Positions 34,839 to 48,300 of a stretch of DNA of 64,000 nt are shown piece after piece. Every line of letters starts with the position of its first letter. The first letter of the stretch is position 1. A program made the translations under genes and the position numbers. The notes beneath the pieces were generated by a model. It did not search any database. It saw only the letters and a list, made by a program, of their open reading frames with translations, and was not told the DNA's origin. Source of the stretch: Asterias rubens (lineage: Eukaryota; Echinodermata; Asteroidea; Forcipulatida; Asteriidae); assembly GCF_902459465.1 (NCBI RefSeq), contig NC_047066.1:20587047-20651046 (forward strand), given 5' to 3'.

Positions 34839-35787
34839 AAGACCACCCCATCCTCGAACCGTCCCAATCAGGAAATACTGTACTGTATGTTACAGCGCCA
34901 GGAGCGTCACTGAGTGACGAATATGCACACTTTATAAGAAGCCACTACTAAAAAAAAAGCACCTTTTCATGAAAACAGCAATGTTACAATTCCTTATTTG
35001 AAAAAAAATACATGACTTTTCTTTTTCAAGTACTTGTAATTGTGATTGTGTTCTCTTCATGTTAAATCATTTCAATTTGTTGTTCTCACTGTTCATCAGG
35101 TTATTAAAAAACAAAAGCAAAATTGGGACTGCATTTTTTTTTCAACACAAATGGGTTTGCTTTTTTACATGTTAAAAAGTAATATCAAACTGTTGATTTC
35201 AGATTTAAGTGTTGAGTGTAAGCAATTAACGGCATTGAAAATAAGGTAAATTTGAGCATTTCAGAGCTTGTATCCTTATAAAAATTGCAAATAGGTAAAA
35301 AAAAAAGCGTCAAAAGCAAAATGCTTGATCAAGGCAATAAACGAGGCAGCTCATCTACATCTACATGTACTGTATCATGTGCTCTATTCTTATTCATACA
35401 GGATACAGAGTGTGATTTTCTAAACAAATTACAGAAATACAGGTCCAAAAAAAGCGAGTGGACAAGTAGATTTGGCAAAAAAATGTTGTTGGCAAAAGCT
35501 AAACAGTGATCATCTATTTTAACACAAAGTTCTAGTAGATTTCAAATAAGCAAGAAATGCCATCAACTTTTGCAGAGTATCTTACATAAATCTCCAAATT
35601 AATCTCATTATTTTGAAATATGTAGCATATCGAATTGCAACACAATTACAGTATGGATAACAACATGTATTATGTACTGCTACATGAAGACAATTATCCT
35701 CAATCAGATAAAGATACTCTGCATATTCAAGAGTGTTTCAAATGACCTTTGACCAGTCTGCTTCTTTAAGTTGCTGCTGTGCCCAAA

Positions 35788-35941
35788 CAATAGACCCTTC
35801 CCGTGAAATATGCTAATTACATTCATGCATGCATACATTAGCCCCATACAAAACGGCGCGATGTTTCCTCATTTTGCACACCAAAAGGTTAATGCACAGG
35901 CGCTATGTGCAATTTACATATTACATGGGGAGGGTCTATTG
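35788..35941. mobile_element. MITE at the 3' end of SH2B (CAATAGACCC ends)
   Basis: 154 bp; the left end CAATAGACCCTTCCCGTGAA and the right end reversed (CAATAGACCCTCCCCATGTA) pair over 25 bases with three differences. The right end is only nine bases from the SH2B stop codon, so the element must form the start of the SH2B 3' UTR if the last exon extends beyond the stop. Confidence 0.82.
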
Positions 35942-35950
35942 AAAGCTTGT

Positions 35951-36346
35951 TTAGACAAATGAATACTGATTCCGTACTGCCCTCGCCGATGACCGATGGC
36001 CATTCTGACCATCCCGTGGAGAAGGCGACTGACCGGCCGAATTCATGGACAAGGAAAACTGGCTGCCGGATCCTAAGAACTCGTTTGAAATCATGAGGGA
36101 ATTTGAGGTGCCGAGCCCTCTGTTGGCACCATCCGGCGTTTGTGGTGTAAGCGGGGTGCTTGGTGTGCTGACTGACTGCGCATTCGGGACGAATTCGGTC
36201 AGTGTGACGTCCGGTTGGATTGCACCATCTCTGCTGTCCAGTGGTATAGGATGGGAGCGAAAGTAGTCCAGCATGTCAAAAATACTTTCAAACCACATGT
36301 GTGTGACTTGGCATCGACAGCTTTCATCCAGAGTCATGCGTAAATG
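35951..36346 (-). CDS. SH2B: SH2B exon 7 (second half of SH2 domain and C-terminal tail)
   Basis: Acceptor TTGTTCTACAG. Encodes [38 protein letters not shown], a Ser/Thr/Pro-rich tail ([14 protein letters not shown]) and the terminal [10 protein letters not shown] with stop TAA. 131 residues. Confidence 0.96.
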   Translation of the reverse strand, partial: HLRMTLDESCRCQVTHMWFESIFDMLDYFRSHPIPLDSRDGAIQPDVTLTEFVPNAQSVSTPSTPLTPQTPDGANRGLGTSNSLMISNEFLGSGSQFSLSMNSAGQSPSPRDGQNGHRSSARAVRNQYSFV

Positions 36347-39300
36347 CTGTAGAACAAAATAGAAAAAGTCATGATCCACACAAACATGCCTCTGAATTGC
36401 GTGGTTTTCCTTTTACTTTGCGATTTAACGCGGTTGGCCCTTTGCTGGCGTGCAGTGTTAGTTCATCACAGACAAGAAAAACATTACAAGGTTTACAGAC
36501 AGTACATATACATCACACAAAACTACAAGTTTTGACACATCCCAAAGGCTTCTTTCTTCATTATTGACTCTTACCTTTGGTCTGCCATGAAAGTTGAACG
36601 TCAGTACGCATTCCCCACGTCTTGTTTCACTCTGTCTGACCAGGAATACGCCATGTCTTGTGTTACCTCCTTGTAGGACAAGCTGTGCTGCATCCACCCT
36701 TGATAACGTACCATGAAACCATGGGAACTCGTTCAGGTGTTCCGATGTTGAGGCCATTGGGTCTGATGACGGTTGGTTTAAGTTTTGATTTGATCCATCT
36801 ATAAGTTAATACAAAATTAAGAAAGTAAAATAAATCATGTTCTGTAGTTGGCTATGTTTGTTCCCTAAATTGAGAAGTTATTCGTTTGCAATACAATTTT
36901 GAATTTGAAAGAATGAAATGAGATGATATTTGTAAAATGTAGGCTAAATAACAACACAACAGGTTTGCCTCTGCTACATTTTGGGTTGGTAAGCAGTTTG
37001 CAACAGCTACATGTCGTAATGTTTTGTAATTCTATTTTCTCATAATATTAATTACGTGTACTGTACATGAACATGATGAAGGCCAGTAAATATCAAGCGC
37101 ACATGTACAGTACATGTACATGTGCTCATGTAAATATTTAGATGTTTTTTTATGAGGAATAACAAGAGTAGGCCTAAGGCATATGATAAACCTTAAAGTA
37201 ACGTCCAGATTGATAGTGCTAGAGTGTACATGTACTGACTGCATGCTGTAACTTGTAAGAAAACAATTTGCAGGAATAAAAACCATGAGATTTTCTATCA
37301 AAACTTCTTGGAGTTCAGCTTTTCTGATAAGAACTTTCTCATACATGTAGGGTTCCTGTCCCCTCTCCAATAAATGTCAATATGACTCCTTCACTTTTAC
37401 AAGGAATCAGTCGCACGCAAAGCCATTACTCTACGGAAACACCCCAGCCATACAGCTTAGAGTCCACCAGCTTGTGCAGTATTGCCAAGGCATGGCGGTA
37501 TATCTTTAGCAATCTGTTAAGACGACGTGCCTTTCAAACTGTCACTTGTACTCTGGCTTGATACACTTTGAATACCATATCACAGGATATGAATAATACA
37601 GGTACGAGTGTGCGTATACACACATGGATGACATCTAGTGACCTACGTGTGCAAGAATGAACTGCGAGTTAAAGCGCACTTTAGATCTTTGAAGCTGCTC
37701 CTTAATCAAATCTGCAAGGAGATATGACAACAACTTCATAAATGTCTTCATTACCTTTCAAAGTCAAGTAGACCAAATTGACTCAACACATGTAACATGT
37801 GTGCCAACTCGGACAGAAGACCGGTGATTTTAGCCTCTGGCCAGTAAACTCAGGACTGGACAAGTCCAGTGGTCTTGTTTGTTTTTCATTTGACTAAAAG
37901 AACCTCACTGTGTAATAATATCCTTACCTTTTAATTGAAAATTAATATCTTTCAATTGAATTCATGAATTCATGGTGTGAGCAAAATACTCAACACCTTA
38001 CGTACTATGTCATAACACAAGTACATGTACTTGTTCAAATAAAAACAGTTTACCCTAAACCATGAAGAAAGTTCTCTCTCATTATACTCTCTGGGCATGT
38101 AAAACAAATGCTGGTCCAGCAAATAATATGCAACCTACTGTACAAGCCCTGTGGTCTTGCTGACCCCCCCCCCTCCTAGCCAAAGGTCATCTCCACTGTT
38201 ATGGTCTAGTCAAAATTATTATTTCAAATCACACGGACAGAAGACTCACAAGTCACTTTGGTCATAGTCCGGTCAATTTAAAAACCAGCAGCTGCCTTAA
38301 CTCAACAAATCCCCCTTGATACAACTACAAATTAGGTCTCGGTTTAACCAATAAATGGTCATTGATGACATCTTTGTTAAAAAATATCAAACAAGTTCTC
38401 TTGATTGAAACACATGTACTACTAGTGTAGAACGCAGACATGAAGCTGCAAAACAACAGGAAATGGCCATTAAGGGAAAACAACTTTGTACAGTGTTTTT
38501 CCTATTTTTTATGGCACTGTTTTCTTTTAAGGAAACAAGGAAATCAGCTGATCAGCTGAAAAGATGCATGCCTGTGAGTTGCACACACTTTTACTGTTTG
38601 TACTGTTTGTGGACAAAACATTGTACAATTTATTACAATTAAGTTAGACCTTTGAAGGAAGAAAAAATGTTGAAAAAAACAACATGGTGGAGTAACAGGG
38701 GGGATGTCTAATGTACAAGAGCGATGATGTCCACATGTTGCTTTTGTGTACAAAACCAAAAGGAACTAAAAAAACAGCGAATCCTTGATTTACGGGGCCT
38801 ACATGTGCAAAAATGTGTGTACATGTTACATTGCGCTGTTTGCATAAGTTGACATACATGTACATGATTGCACATGTCGTTGGCCTGTAAAAATCTCTTC
38901 CTGGAAAAATAATATCTGTATCAGCATGTGTGAGCCTCCAATCGGAAACATGTGGGTGGAACTAATGCATTAGATTTGTGCCTCAGTGTCTGACAGAAAA
39001 AACATGTGCACAGGAATGAGGAAGACATCTGTGCGTATTGGGTGGAAATTAAGCTAATTGCATTACATTACACATTACAATTGTACAGTTCACCGTACAC
39101 TTGAAAGTTTCACTGCACGTAAAAACAGCACCGAGTGCACAATCTTGTTTCACAAGGCCAGACAAGTACATGTACAGACCAGTCTTGTAAAAGTAGAAAC
39201 TGATGGTAAGGTAATAAAAAAAATATTGTTTGAAAGGTGATCGCTAAAAACAAAAATGTAAATAATCACTTCTTGGAAATTATGCAAAACATGTAGGCCC

Positions 39301-42300
39301 TACCAATGACAAGAGGAAAACATGGTGACCTCATTTGTTTAAATTCCGGGAATTTGAAATGCTCTTCTCCGCATTAGACCTATTGTTCAGATCTAATTGA
39401 ACAATCATCTCTCTTCTTACTGGGCGGATTAAGGTCCACCGTTATATTGTAATGACGTTTCGTAAACTACATGTAACACGGAACGCCATTTTGTGGAGTC
39501 AAGTTTTTGACTCCATAAAATGGCCGACCGCGTGTAGTTCACAAAGTAAAAGGAAAACCACGCAGTTTCGAGGCATGTTTGTGTGGATCATTATATTCTA
39601 CATCTTTCTAACTATGCAATTCACAACAAACGGTTTCAAACGCTTTTCAAACGCTTTTCATGGACCAACGTGTCCCTTTAAGCAGCACTACGAAATTGGC
39701 CCTTGCCTGTTCATAAAAACACTCACCTTGTAAACGTGATTGAGTCTGCATAGGCATTTCAGGGGTTGTTGGTACATCTGAGCTGCCGCTAGGTAACCGA
39801 TCTAGACTGTTGCCTTGCCGACGTCTAGGGGGTACCTGCGGTGGCGGGGACGAAGGGGGACTCGGATCTCGACTGGAGAAACCCTCGATGGAATGCTCTG
39901 GTGTTAAGGGACTCCTTGAGTTAGGACCGTTTGAATCTGATAAAAAGCAAAAACATATCCATGATCATTGATGCAAAATTACAGAAAAAGTCATTTCATT
40001 TTTATCCTCTAGTTTTCAAGATGGGTGACAAGCAATCATCGGAACTGCAACCTACATGTACAGGTCTGTACATCCTAAAGTTGCAAGGTACAATGTACAT
40101 GTAGGTAGCAGTTGCATTCTACTCTACCAGCCATGCTCCTAGTGGATAACAGTATACATGGACATGTACCCATGCCTACATCCTTACAGAATGAGAAGGG
40201 GGTAACCCTGTTTCAGCCCCAGGAGAAGGTGGCAGCGTGCCCCTGGTGGCACTTAATTTTGGTCAATAGCCCAAATCAGTGCAGCCCTCACCTAGAAGTA
40301 ACCGTACATGGCCTTTTTATAAGGCAATCTCTTGAGTAATTAAAACAATTTAAAAAGGAGAGGAGAGATTTGTTTGGTCTATTCGGGTCTCAACTTCACG
40401 AACGTTCTTGAAGGCTAGGATTTTTCTGAGTTTGGGATTGGTCACTTGAGGTTTTGGTTTAAAAAGTTGTTGGAGAAAGGCTCTTACCTGATTGTGGGAT
40501 TTGCACTGTGAGATTTGGTTTTGGTCTCAAGAAGTTTTGAGTGGAGGAAGTTGATGATGGTAGATCAGGCAACTGAGGCACGCTAGGTAACGGTCTCCTA
40601 TTACATCAAAAAAGAAAATGACGAGTTAAAGATTTAATTAAATTTAATTACATTATAAGTACATCTAAATTTCTGTAGGATTAAAACAATCGAACAGTTC
40701 CAGAAACCAAAGGTATACTTTGCCTTTATTATGTCATAATAAGGAACAGAGTGTGTCAGGAACCTTTGGTTTGTGACTAATACTCAACATAAAGGACGGA
40801 ACTGTCGCAGAAAGAAAAAGTAGGCTAAATCCTTATTTTTTTACACACCATTATCAAAATTGAAGTGAAGCGTTTGAGAATTGTTTAATATAAATAATTG
40901 TATGCGTGTACATTTAGATACTTGTGTAAGATTAGAAGATTAGCATACACATACATGTTCACGGAATTTATGTGTACAGGGTTGGCCCCTAAATTTTTCA
41001 GTGACTGGCCAGCATTTTACACTGCTTTCTTCAGCTTTTTACACTCAGTCAATATTTGAAATGAACTATAGGGATGTTTTTCAACACTACTAGCCACCCG
41101 TCAATTTCACCAAACTCTTCCTAACTTAGGATTAATCTTAGGACGTAGGATGAGTTAAGTTCCGTATCCATAGACGTTCTTTAGGGCGCACTAAACCCAT
41201 CCTAATGTAAGTGACTCGTCCTATAAACTCGAGATAGGACTAATCCTAGCGTTTCGTGAAATCGGCTGCATGAGTGGTTCGCATGTGTTTTAATTAGCAT
41301 TTGGCCAGTATTGGACCACTGCTAAAGTAGTTTCGCGTCAGGCCAGTAACTCACCATTGGACAAGTAAGTCTAGGGATACAATTTGCACTGTGAACATAT
41401 GTAAAGTTGTGACCAGAATTGGAATGGAAATATATGTTAGTTTAACCTCACACAGATGTATAAAAAGCACTGAACATTATACACACTCCTAACTTTCCGG
41501 AGTTCTTTGAATGAAATTTGATAGTCTTACCGTACTTTATTGCTAAAGATCTTTGAGTAATTTAACAGTAAAAGATTGGCTGCAATGTTATCAGTTTTTT
41601 CCGCCGACCATAATGTAGACAAGTATTGAATTCCTCCTTTTTCAGGTTTAATATTTCAAATGATTTAATATTGCAATTCTGTAGTAGATGATGATGTACT
41701 CTTGATGTATGTAAATATACATGCAACACTCATGTACACCCACAGTGTATAAAAAAAACGTGTAAATCACAGGGTTTTTTTTCTCCTGAATATGTGCATT
41801 ACACGTTGACACGTTCCAACCCACATGGGACCGAAAATGAAAACCTGAGTCATCGCACTGAAGGCTTACATTAAAGGCCAGATGTACAGGTACAATAACA
41901 AGTTCACTTTACAGTCACAAGCAAAATGTACAGCTTTAGTTTTCAGTTTTATTTTAGTAAAAAGTACTTCTCCATTTGAAGACGAAATTAAGATTGTACA
42001 AAGCTTGAATGTGTAGTTGACAAACTGTACAGTGTGTTCTTCTTCAAATTTGTGTACTTTGTACAGGCATGACAGGCAAAAGAAACCATTTCAAAACTGT
42101 TCAGGCTTGGAAACGGCCGCCATCTTTGATGAATCGTACACGCGTGAAAGGCCGTCATTGGCTGAGAGTCAGAAATGCGTGGACATTTCCATTGTTTCAC
42201 ATCAAAGATGATGGTCAATCAAATGATGTGCAATCCATCAACTATACAGAGGCCACAGACCTCATAGAGACAATGGCCTCTGTACATGTAGCTTGTTTTT

Positions 42301-45300
42301 GCCTTGGTGCCCCTTCAAGTTTCTCATAGTCTTAAAGATTTTCCAATGGAGGTGCCCTTTTTAAAATGGAAATGGCCTTGCCCTTGTAAAGATGAAATTC
42401 CAGACCTGACTGTTTAAATCTACTTTGGTGTAAATTTTCATTGTAGCAGGCATAAATTGTCTGTCAAACACTTTATTCCATCTCATATCCCTACTGTTTA
42501 GCTCCCGGGAATCATAAATGTACCGCACCTCATGAAAAAAGTCAACCTTACTTTTCTGCAGAGGAGGTGTGCGGGGCCCATTGAGTTTTCACTTAGCCCA
42601 GGGTGATCAGCGAGGATACTCAGTACCTTCAGAGGACTTCGCTTACACATAGCATCTGGGATTAACCTAAAATGCTGCTTTTTGTAACAATTAAAAGGTT
42701 TGTGTACTTTTCGTATGACAAAAACACAAACATTCTGATGGTAGAAAGCTTCCCTTAAAATATTATTTTCATTTTACGCAACTCTCCTGAAAACGTTTTC
42801 TTTTTCTCTCTCAAAAACTTGCCGACTAATGAAGCTGAAACATATACAGGTAAATTGAAACATCTTCAGTCACGGTGAGTAGGGAATAGGGATTCAAACT
42901 TGATCTACAAAAAGCATGCCTGTACATTCGTTTGCTTCGTTTTTGAAATGGCAAGGGCATCAAGGCATTTCCTCCTTGGTAAAGGGCACCAATGAGGAAT
43001 TTGTAAAATTCTACTGGAGCATTTCAAGGGCACCACGGCAATGAACAGGGGGCGTTTGGGAAATCATCTCTGTTGCCTCTGTGAAGTATCAGGCATGGAA
43101 AGATACCAAAACCCTTTACAGTTGAGAACAAGAAACTAAGCCAGAGGGTTGGTTGATACTGAGGGAGATGAGCAAAAAGTTCATGGGGCTGCAGGCGATG
43201 TCAGCCCCCCTTGATATTTGCACTGACTTCAGGGTGAGGTAGCGGTAGATCAAACCAAGGTACCCACGGGTTGCCTGAAGGCTACAAGCTCCATCCATGG
43301 GACTAGATAGGTACATGTGTGTGAAGTGAGAAGTGGGCTGTTGGGAGACGCAGTCTGAAGGTCTATAAGGGGAGAAAACTCCACAAAGGAGGGGAGAGGA
43401 ACTTGTGACATTTTGATCGGGGCCGTGGATCATCGAGGGGAAAGTTACATATATGAAGAGCTGCAGGCGTTTTTACAAGTTTTTCATGGGCTATGAATGT
43501 GTGGAGAAAGTTTTGAAGACACTCAAAACTTTCATGGTTATAGCACTTTTTAAGTTAACAACTGGCAATGACAGTTTGAGCTCACCTTGGTGCAACAGGA
43601 AGATGCATGCATGCCAGTATATTAGTCAGCCAGGAACGCATGTCCTGCATACTCTGGGCTTCTATCACATACTCAAGGTTGTTCTCTGCCTGGAATTAGA
43701 AAAAAATACATCCATTGGTCAATTCAATGTTTCAAAGTCGACATTTTTGATACTTTAATATTGTTAGGGCAAGGCGATTTGTCCTTTATTAAAAGTACCT
43801 CTTACGTGTAGGCCTAGATTTACACAAAAGCCACAGGCCACAGTGGCCATTGCTTCTGTTGCCATCTGCCCCTCAAAAGCTTTCCATCGACTTAAAGATT
43901 TTCCTATGAAACTGCCCTTTGTGAAATGAAAATGGGCTTGCCACCCAAATGGTAAAATTCATGACTTGAACTCAGCGAGGAAACATTAAATTTCAACAGG
44001 AACACCATCAAGGGACACCTAGAATGACCAGGGGCAGTTGACACAGTTGCCTCTGTATCAGGTGTCTGTTAATTAGTGTCTGTACACAAAGCACAGGTTT
44101 TGAGGGCCTCTTTGAACTTATGAATAGAACTTATGAACATTGTCTATTAAATCTATGTTCATACACCGTACATGTTTGTTTCCAATTGCAAGTTCAGAGA
44201 CTGTATAATGAGTGCACGCTTTACAGGGTGTTCCATTAGCAGTAGGGCACACAGCATTCGTGTACGTGGTATTGTGCATTGTGCACGTGTGCTGTGTGAA
44301 TGATGAAAGTTTGTCAACCCTTTAAAGTGAGGACCTCCCTTTAGGTCTATTTGTACTTAATTCTTGTTTGAAAGCAGTGCCCAGGTTTGAACAAAAATCA
44401 ACCCAAGGCATCGTGAGTCAGTCACTGAGCTCTCTTTTGTTTAACTCCTTGGTGCCATTGATGGTAATACACAAATAGGACTGTTTGTCGTCTAATAAGG
44501 CAATGGCGACAGTATCTGAAAATGAATAAAGAGGACAACTTAAAGGTTAACAAAGCTTACAAGTAAGAGTCATAGTTTTTATTTAAGACACACTCATACT
44601 TTTAGGGTATAAATGTACATGGATAGGATATACCAGTATGTGTGAAACCAAACAAATCTGTGAGTTAAATTTACAGTTATTATGTTAGCTCGTGTCGAAA
44701 CGTGAGGCCATTAAAAATTAGTGCATGCTATACCACCACCACAGGTCATTTTGGTTGGTAAACAATTTGCAACACCTTCCTTTTTCTCGTCTTTTAATTT
44801 GATATTAATGGTACATGCATGTAGTACATGTATACTGTCAACACATTATTCAATTAACTGTCAGTGTGTCAGTAATATACTACATGTTGCACCTGCACTT
44901 TATTTCTGAATATGCAATTAATTACATAATTGAAGCTGACTGCTGGTCATTTACATTGTGCATCATTCTCATTCACCCATTATGTAAATTGGCTAGTACA
45001 TGTATGCTCTGGGAGCTATGTAAAATCAGAATATGTAATGAGCATGCAGTATCTAGGTAACAAAGGATTCTAGAAATTAGAATGGCCATCCGAACAAACA
45101 CACAACTTTTAATGACAAATGCAATTTGTCAGTTCCACTGGGGTCTCTCTGTCTCAGCAAGCTCCGCTTAGCTCAACAGACTTGATTAGATCCCTTGTAT
45201 GTCTAGTTCAAAAGCCACAAGGGAGTTCGTTCTCCTAATGGGATGTTCGGTGACAAACATGGTACAAACAAATTTGTCTGTTCACTTCACTCTGACTTGT

Positions 45301-48300
45301 ATTGCTTTACAGCTAACTGCCACATCTGTCAGTGTGCATTTAGCTAATTGTCAGGTTGGTCGCAGCGGCAAAGACACTGCACAAAATAGGGTATGTGATC
45401 TCTCAGGGAGGTTTACAAACTGTTATATCTGTAGTTTTCAGAAGACTAGAGGCAGTAGAACTACTATTTCTAAGTATTAGGTCCCACAGTCAAGAGCCAA
45501 CTTCATAGCACCTTATAAAAGTATTGGATTTAATTACAATGTTTGACATGCATTGCTGCAAGTTACATGTACATTGTAGTTCAGTGGTTTCAAACAAAAC
45601 GTCAACATTGATGGAGAGCAGATAGAACCTGTGTATACCTGAAATACAGCAACTTGTGAACCCCCCCCCCCACCACCACCCCCACTACACATTTAATCCT
45701 CGACGCCAAACCCCTCTTATCATTCTAATCTTAAAATATGTCTTTTACAGTAATTTTCAATTGAAATAATGACAATCGGTAATGAACATTTTAGTATGTC
45801 AGCTTCCAACAATTTGTTTTCATAATAACATAACCAATAGTACACTGTACTTTGTCTTAAAACTCTGTTTTTCTGCAGGCCAATCTGCTGGCGTCGCATT
45901 TCAGCGTTGCTCAACACTTTGAAGTGCTATACTTCATGGCAAAGTGAGAAACCAATACTTCAGAAACGGGCCATTGACCAATCATTATACTTCATAATAA
46001 TATGCACACATGTTATAATGCATTTTTATTATCAGGTTATTTTTAGCAATGTAGGAATTTTTTCAAGATGTCAAATTATTGGATTTTTTTTTCTGTATGC
46101 CAAAACATGTTCAAAGCTGACGCGTTCCTTTTGGCAGAATAGCATGGTTTTCCTTTTAAAATATATTTAATTTATATTTTGTTTCCTAAGACTACATTGT
46201 ACTTTCTACAAATAATAAAGAAACTGAATTCCCCTGGGCAATACATGTAATTTGGTCTCCTTCAACACTGATTGACAATTTACTTAGCTAACAGGGGTAT
46301 TTCCTTAAAGGCACTGGACACTTGGTAATTAATCAAAATAATTGTTAGCATAAAGACCGACTTGATAACCAGCAATGGAGAGCTGTTGGTATACAACATT
46401 GTGAGAAATGGCTCCCTCTAAAGAAACATAGTTTTTGAGTGAAAGAGGTAATTTCTCACTAAAATATTAAAAGACTTTTACAGCTGTTAAAGGCCTTTTA
46501 ATATGCATCTAAAGGCACACCAATTAATTTGTGCAACAAGGGTGTTATTCTTTCATAATTGTCTTGCACATTCATTACCAAATGAGTCAACATTTCACAG
46601 ATTTGTTATTTTATGCATGTTGGGACATCAAACAAGAATGCTGGTGTTTGATAACTAAAGGTGTCCAGTGCCTTTAAAACCAATAGGGGACTTCCTGTTT
46701 TTGCAGTCCTGTCATTGTAAAATGTAAGTTATTTTAGTAAATGATGAGTGGCTTTAGAAAGTGGAACCATAATTGCTAAAGTTATTTATATAGTGTTTGA
46801 CAGGAACTGGGATTGCTGCCTCATTTGAATGTTAAAAGGCAGTTAAATGCGGAATGAGACAGTCTTAACTTGAGGTCTCAAAATCAAATTCGTGGAAAAT
46901 TACTTCTTTCTCGAAAACTGCGTCACTTCAGAGGGAGCCGTTTCTCACTCATGTCACTATGTTTTATACTATCAACCTCTCCCATTACTCATTACCAAGT
47001 AAGGTTTTATGCAAATAATTATTTTGAGTAATTACCAATAGTGTCCACTGCCTTTAAGAAAGGCTAGTCACATGTAAGAAGAGGGGGAGCGCGTGCCAAG
47101 GGGGGGGGGGGGCAAAGTTATCCCAATACCATTGTACTGTACATAAAGTAGCCTACATCATATATAGTACACACATGACACATATAAATTGTACATGTTG
47201 TGCCTTGAAAATATGATAACCCGCAAATTCTGTCTGCACTTCTGATTGACCCCTTTATTGCTAATAATTTTGAGAATAGATCCAGGAATGAAAATCCAGG
47301 GTACGAATTGAATCCCAGGTACTTTCTCTTCAACAAAGCCACCTGATGAATACAGAGTAACACAGGGGGGCACATCATGGGATGCTAGACCACAGGGTCT
47401 ATTCACAGCTAGAGATTGAGTGAAAGAAACCCAGGATACTGATTGCTGTAGAGAACAAGGTTGATTGCGGTTATACTACTTTCCCATGGAGTAATATAGG
47501 CCTGCAGGTTGAAGCAGACAGCCACGGTCTAACCCATAGAGCTATTTGACTAGAGCGCTAACTTGCTCTGCGTTTTGAAGCCACCCTGAGCGCAGACATG
47601 TTTGATGTGTTGCATGAGTTCGGAACGATTTTAATTTCAAGAGAACACACATTGCCGCGATTTTTTTCATTCGCCGTGTGGGCTTACGTACGCGACTGTC
47701 CACTCGCATACGTCCGCGCTACGAAAACCAGAACTTCAACTTGATTGACGTACTAAAAAAAGTATAGGCGCCTTTTAAGCATGACACACATTTGCTGCAT
47801 TTTTGGGTTCCATGACACATAAAAAAGTACAAACGCACTATCATGCAAATAACCGTACAATTGCCATACAAAATGTTAAGCTTTTGTATTGGTTTGTACA
47901 TAAACATGGATGCGCCCATACAGCTTCAAAACCTTAGTGTGTGTATAACGGGCTGTTAGCGCTCTAGTCAATATATAAATAGCTCTATGGTCTAACCACA
48001 CTATTCTTTAGTCTATTTCTGGGTGGGGCTTACTGACATCACACTTCTTTCTTTTGAAACAGTTGAATAGTTGAACTCAGAATGAATAAAATATCAAACT
48101 AGAGAAAGCAAGTGACGTACATTGTAAATATTATAGTCCGATAACAATACACGTACACGTCTACATATACACATGTGGTATTAACTGGTATACAAAAAGT
48201 GCAACTTGTTCAATTTTACAAGAAACACAATAAAGGACACTTTGCTGTCTCACTTCAGTGGCTTTTCCAAATGTTGGAAATTTCAGTTCCCAAAACCTTC

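Larger units (their letters stand above)
27087..35787. other. Intergenic region between GLT1D1 (5') and SH2B (3')
   Basis: 8.7 kb. Seen: a C-tract at 27207-27223 just upstream of GLT1D1, a divergent tandem duplication at 27603-28085, a G-tract at 28177-28193, a second tandem duplication at 28620-29060, an interrupted MITE at 29511-29815, MITEs at 31571-31752 and 32432-32565, and a family-B repeat at 34665-34838. No gene was recognised; longer ORFs coincide with repeats. Confidence 0.75.
40598..43585 (-). other. SH2B: SH2B intron 3
   Basis: 3.0 kb. Contains a CTAATCCTAGG-word MITE relative at 41105-41275, a GTGACTGGCCAGC repeat copy around 40980-41360, a family-B repeat at 42290-42412 and a family-A repeat at 42916-43096. 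Confidence 0.7.

Noticed and set aside
34379..34867. 162-codon minus-strand ORF as a gene
   Set aside because: Its front half is a family-B dispersed repeat (same peptide words recur at 60.6 kb) and its second half is low-complexity; no start context, splice logic or family features.
43116..43433. 105-codon minus-strand ORF
   Set aside because: No homology features, next to a family-A repeat, and within an SH2B intron; chance open frame.
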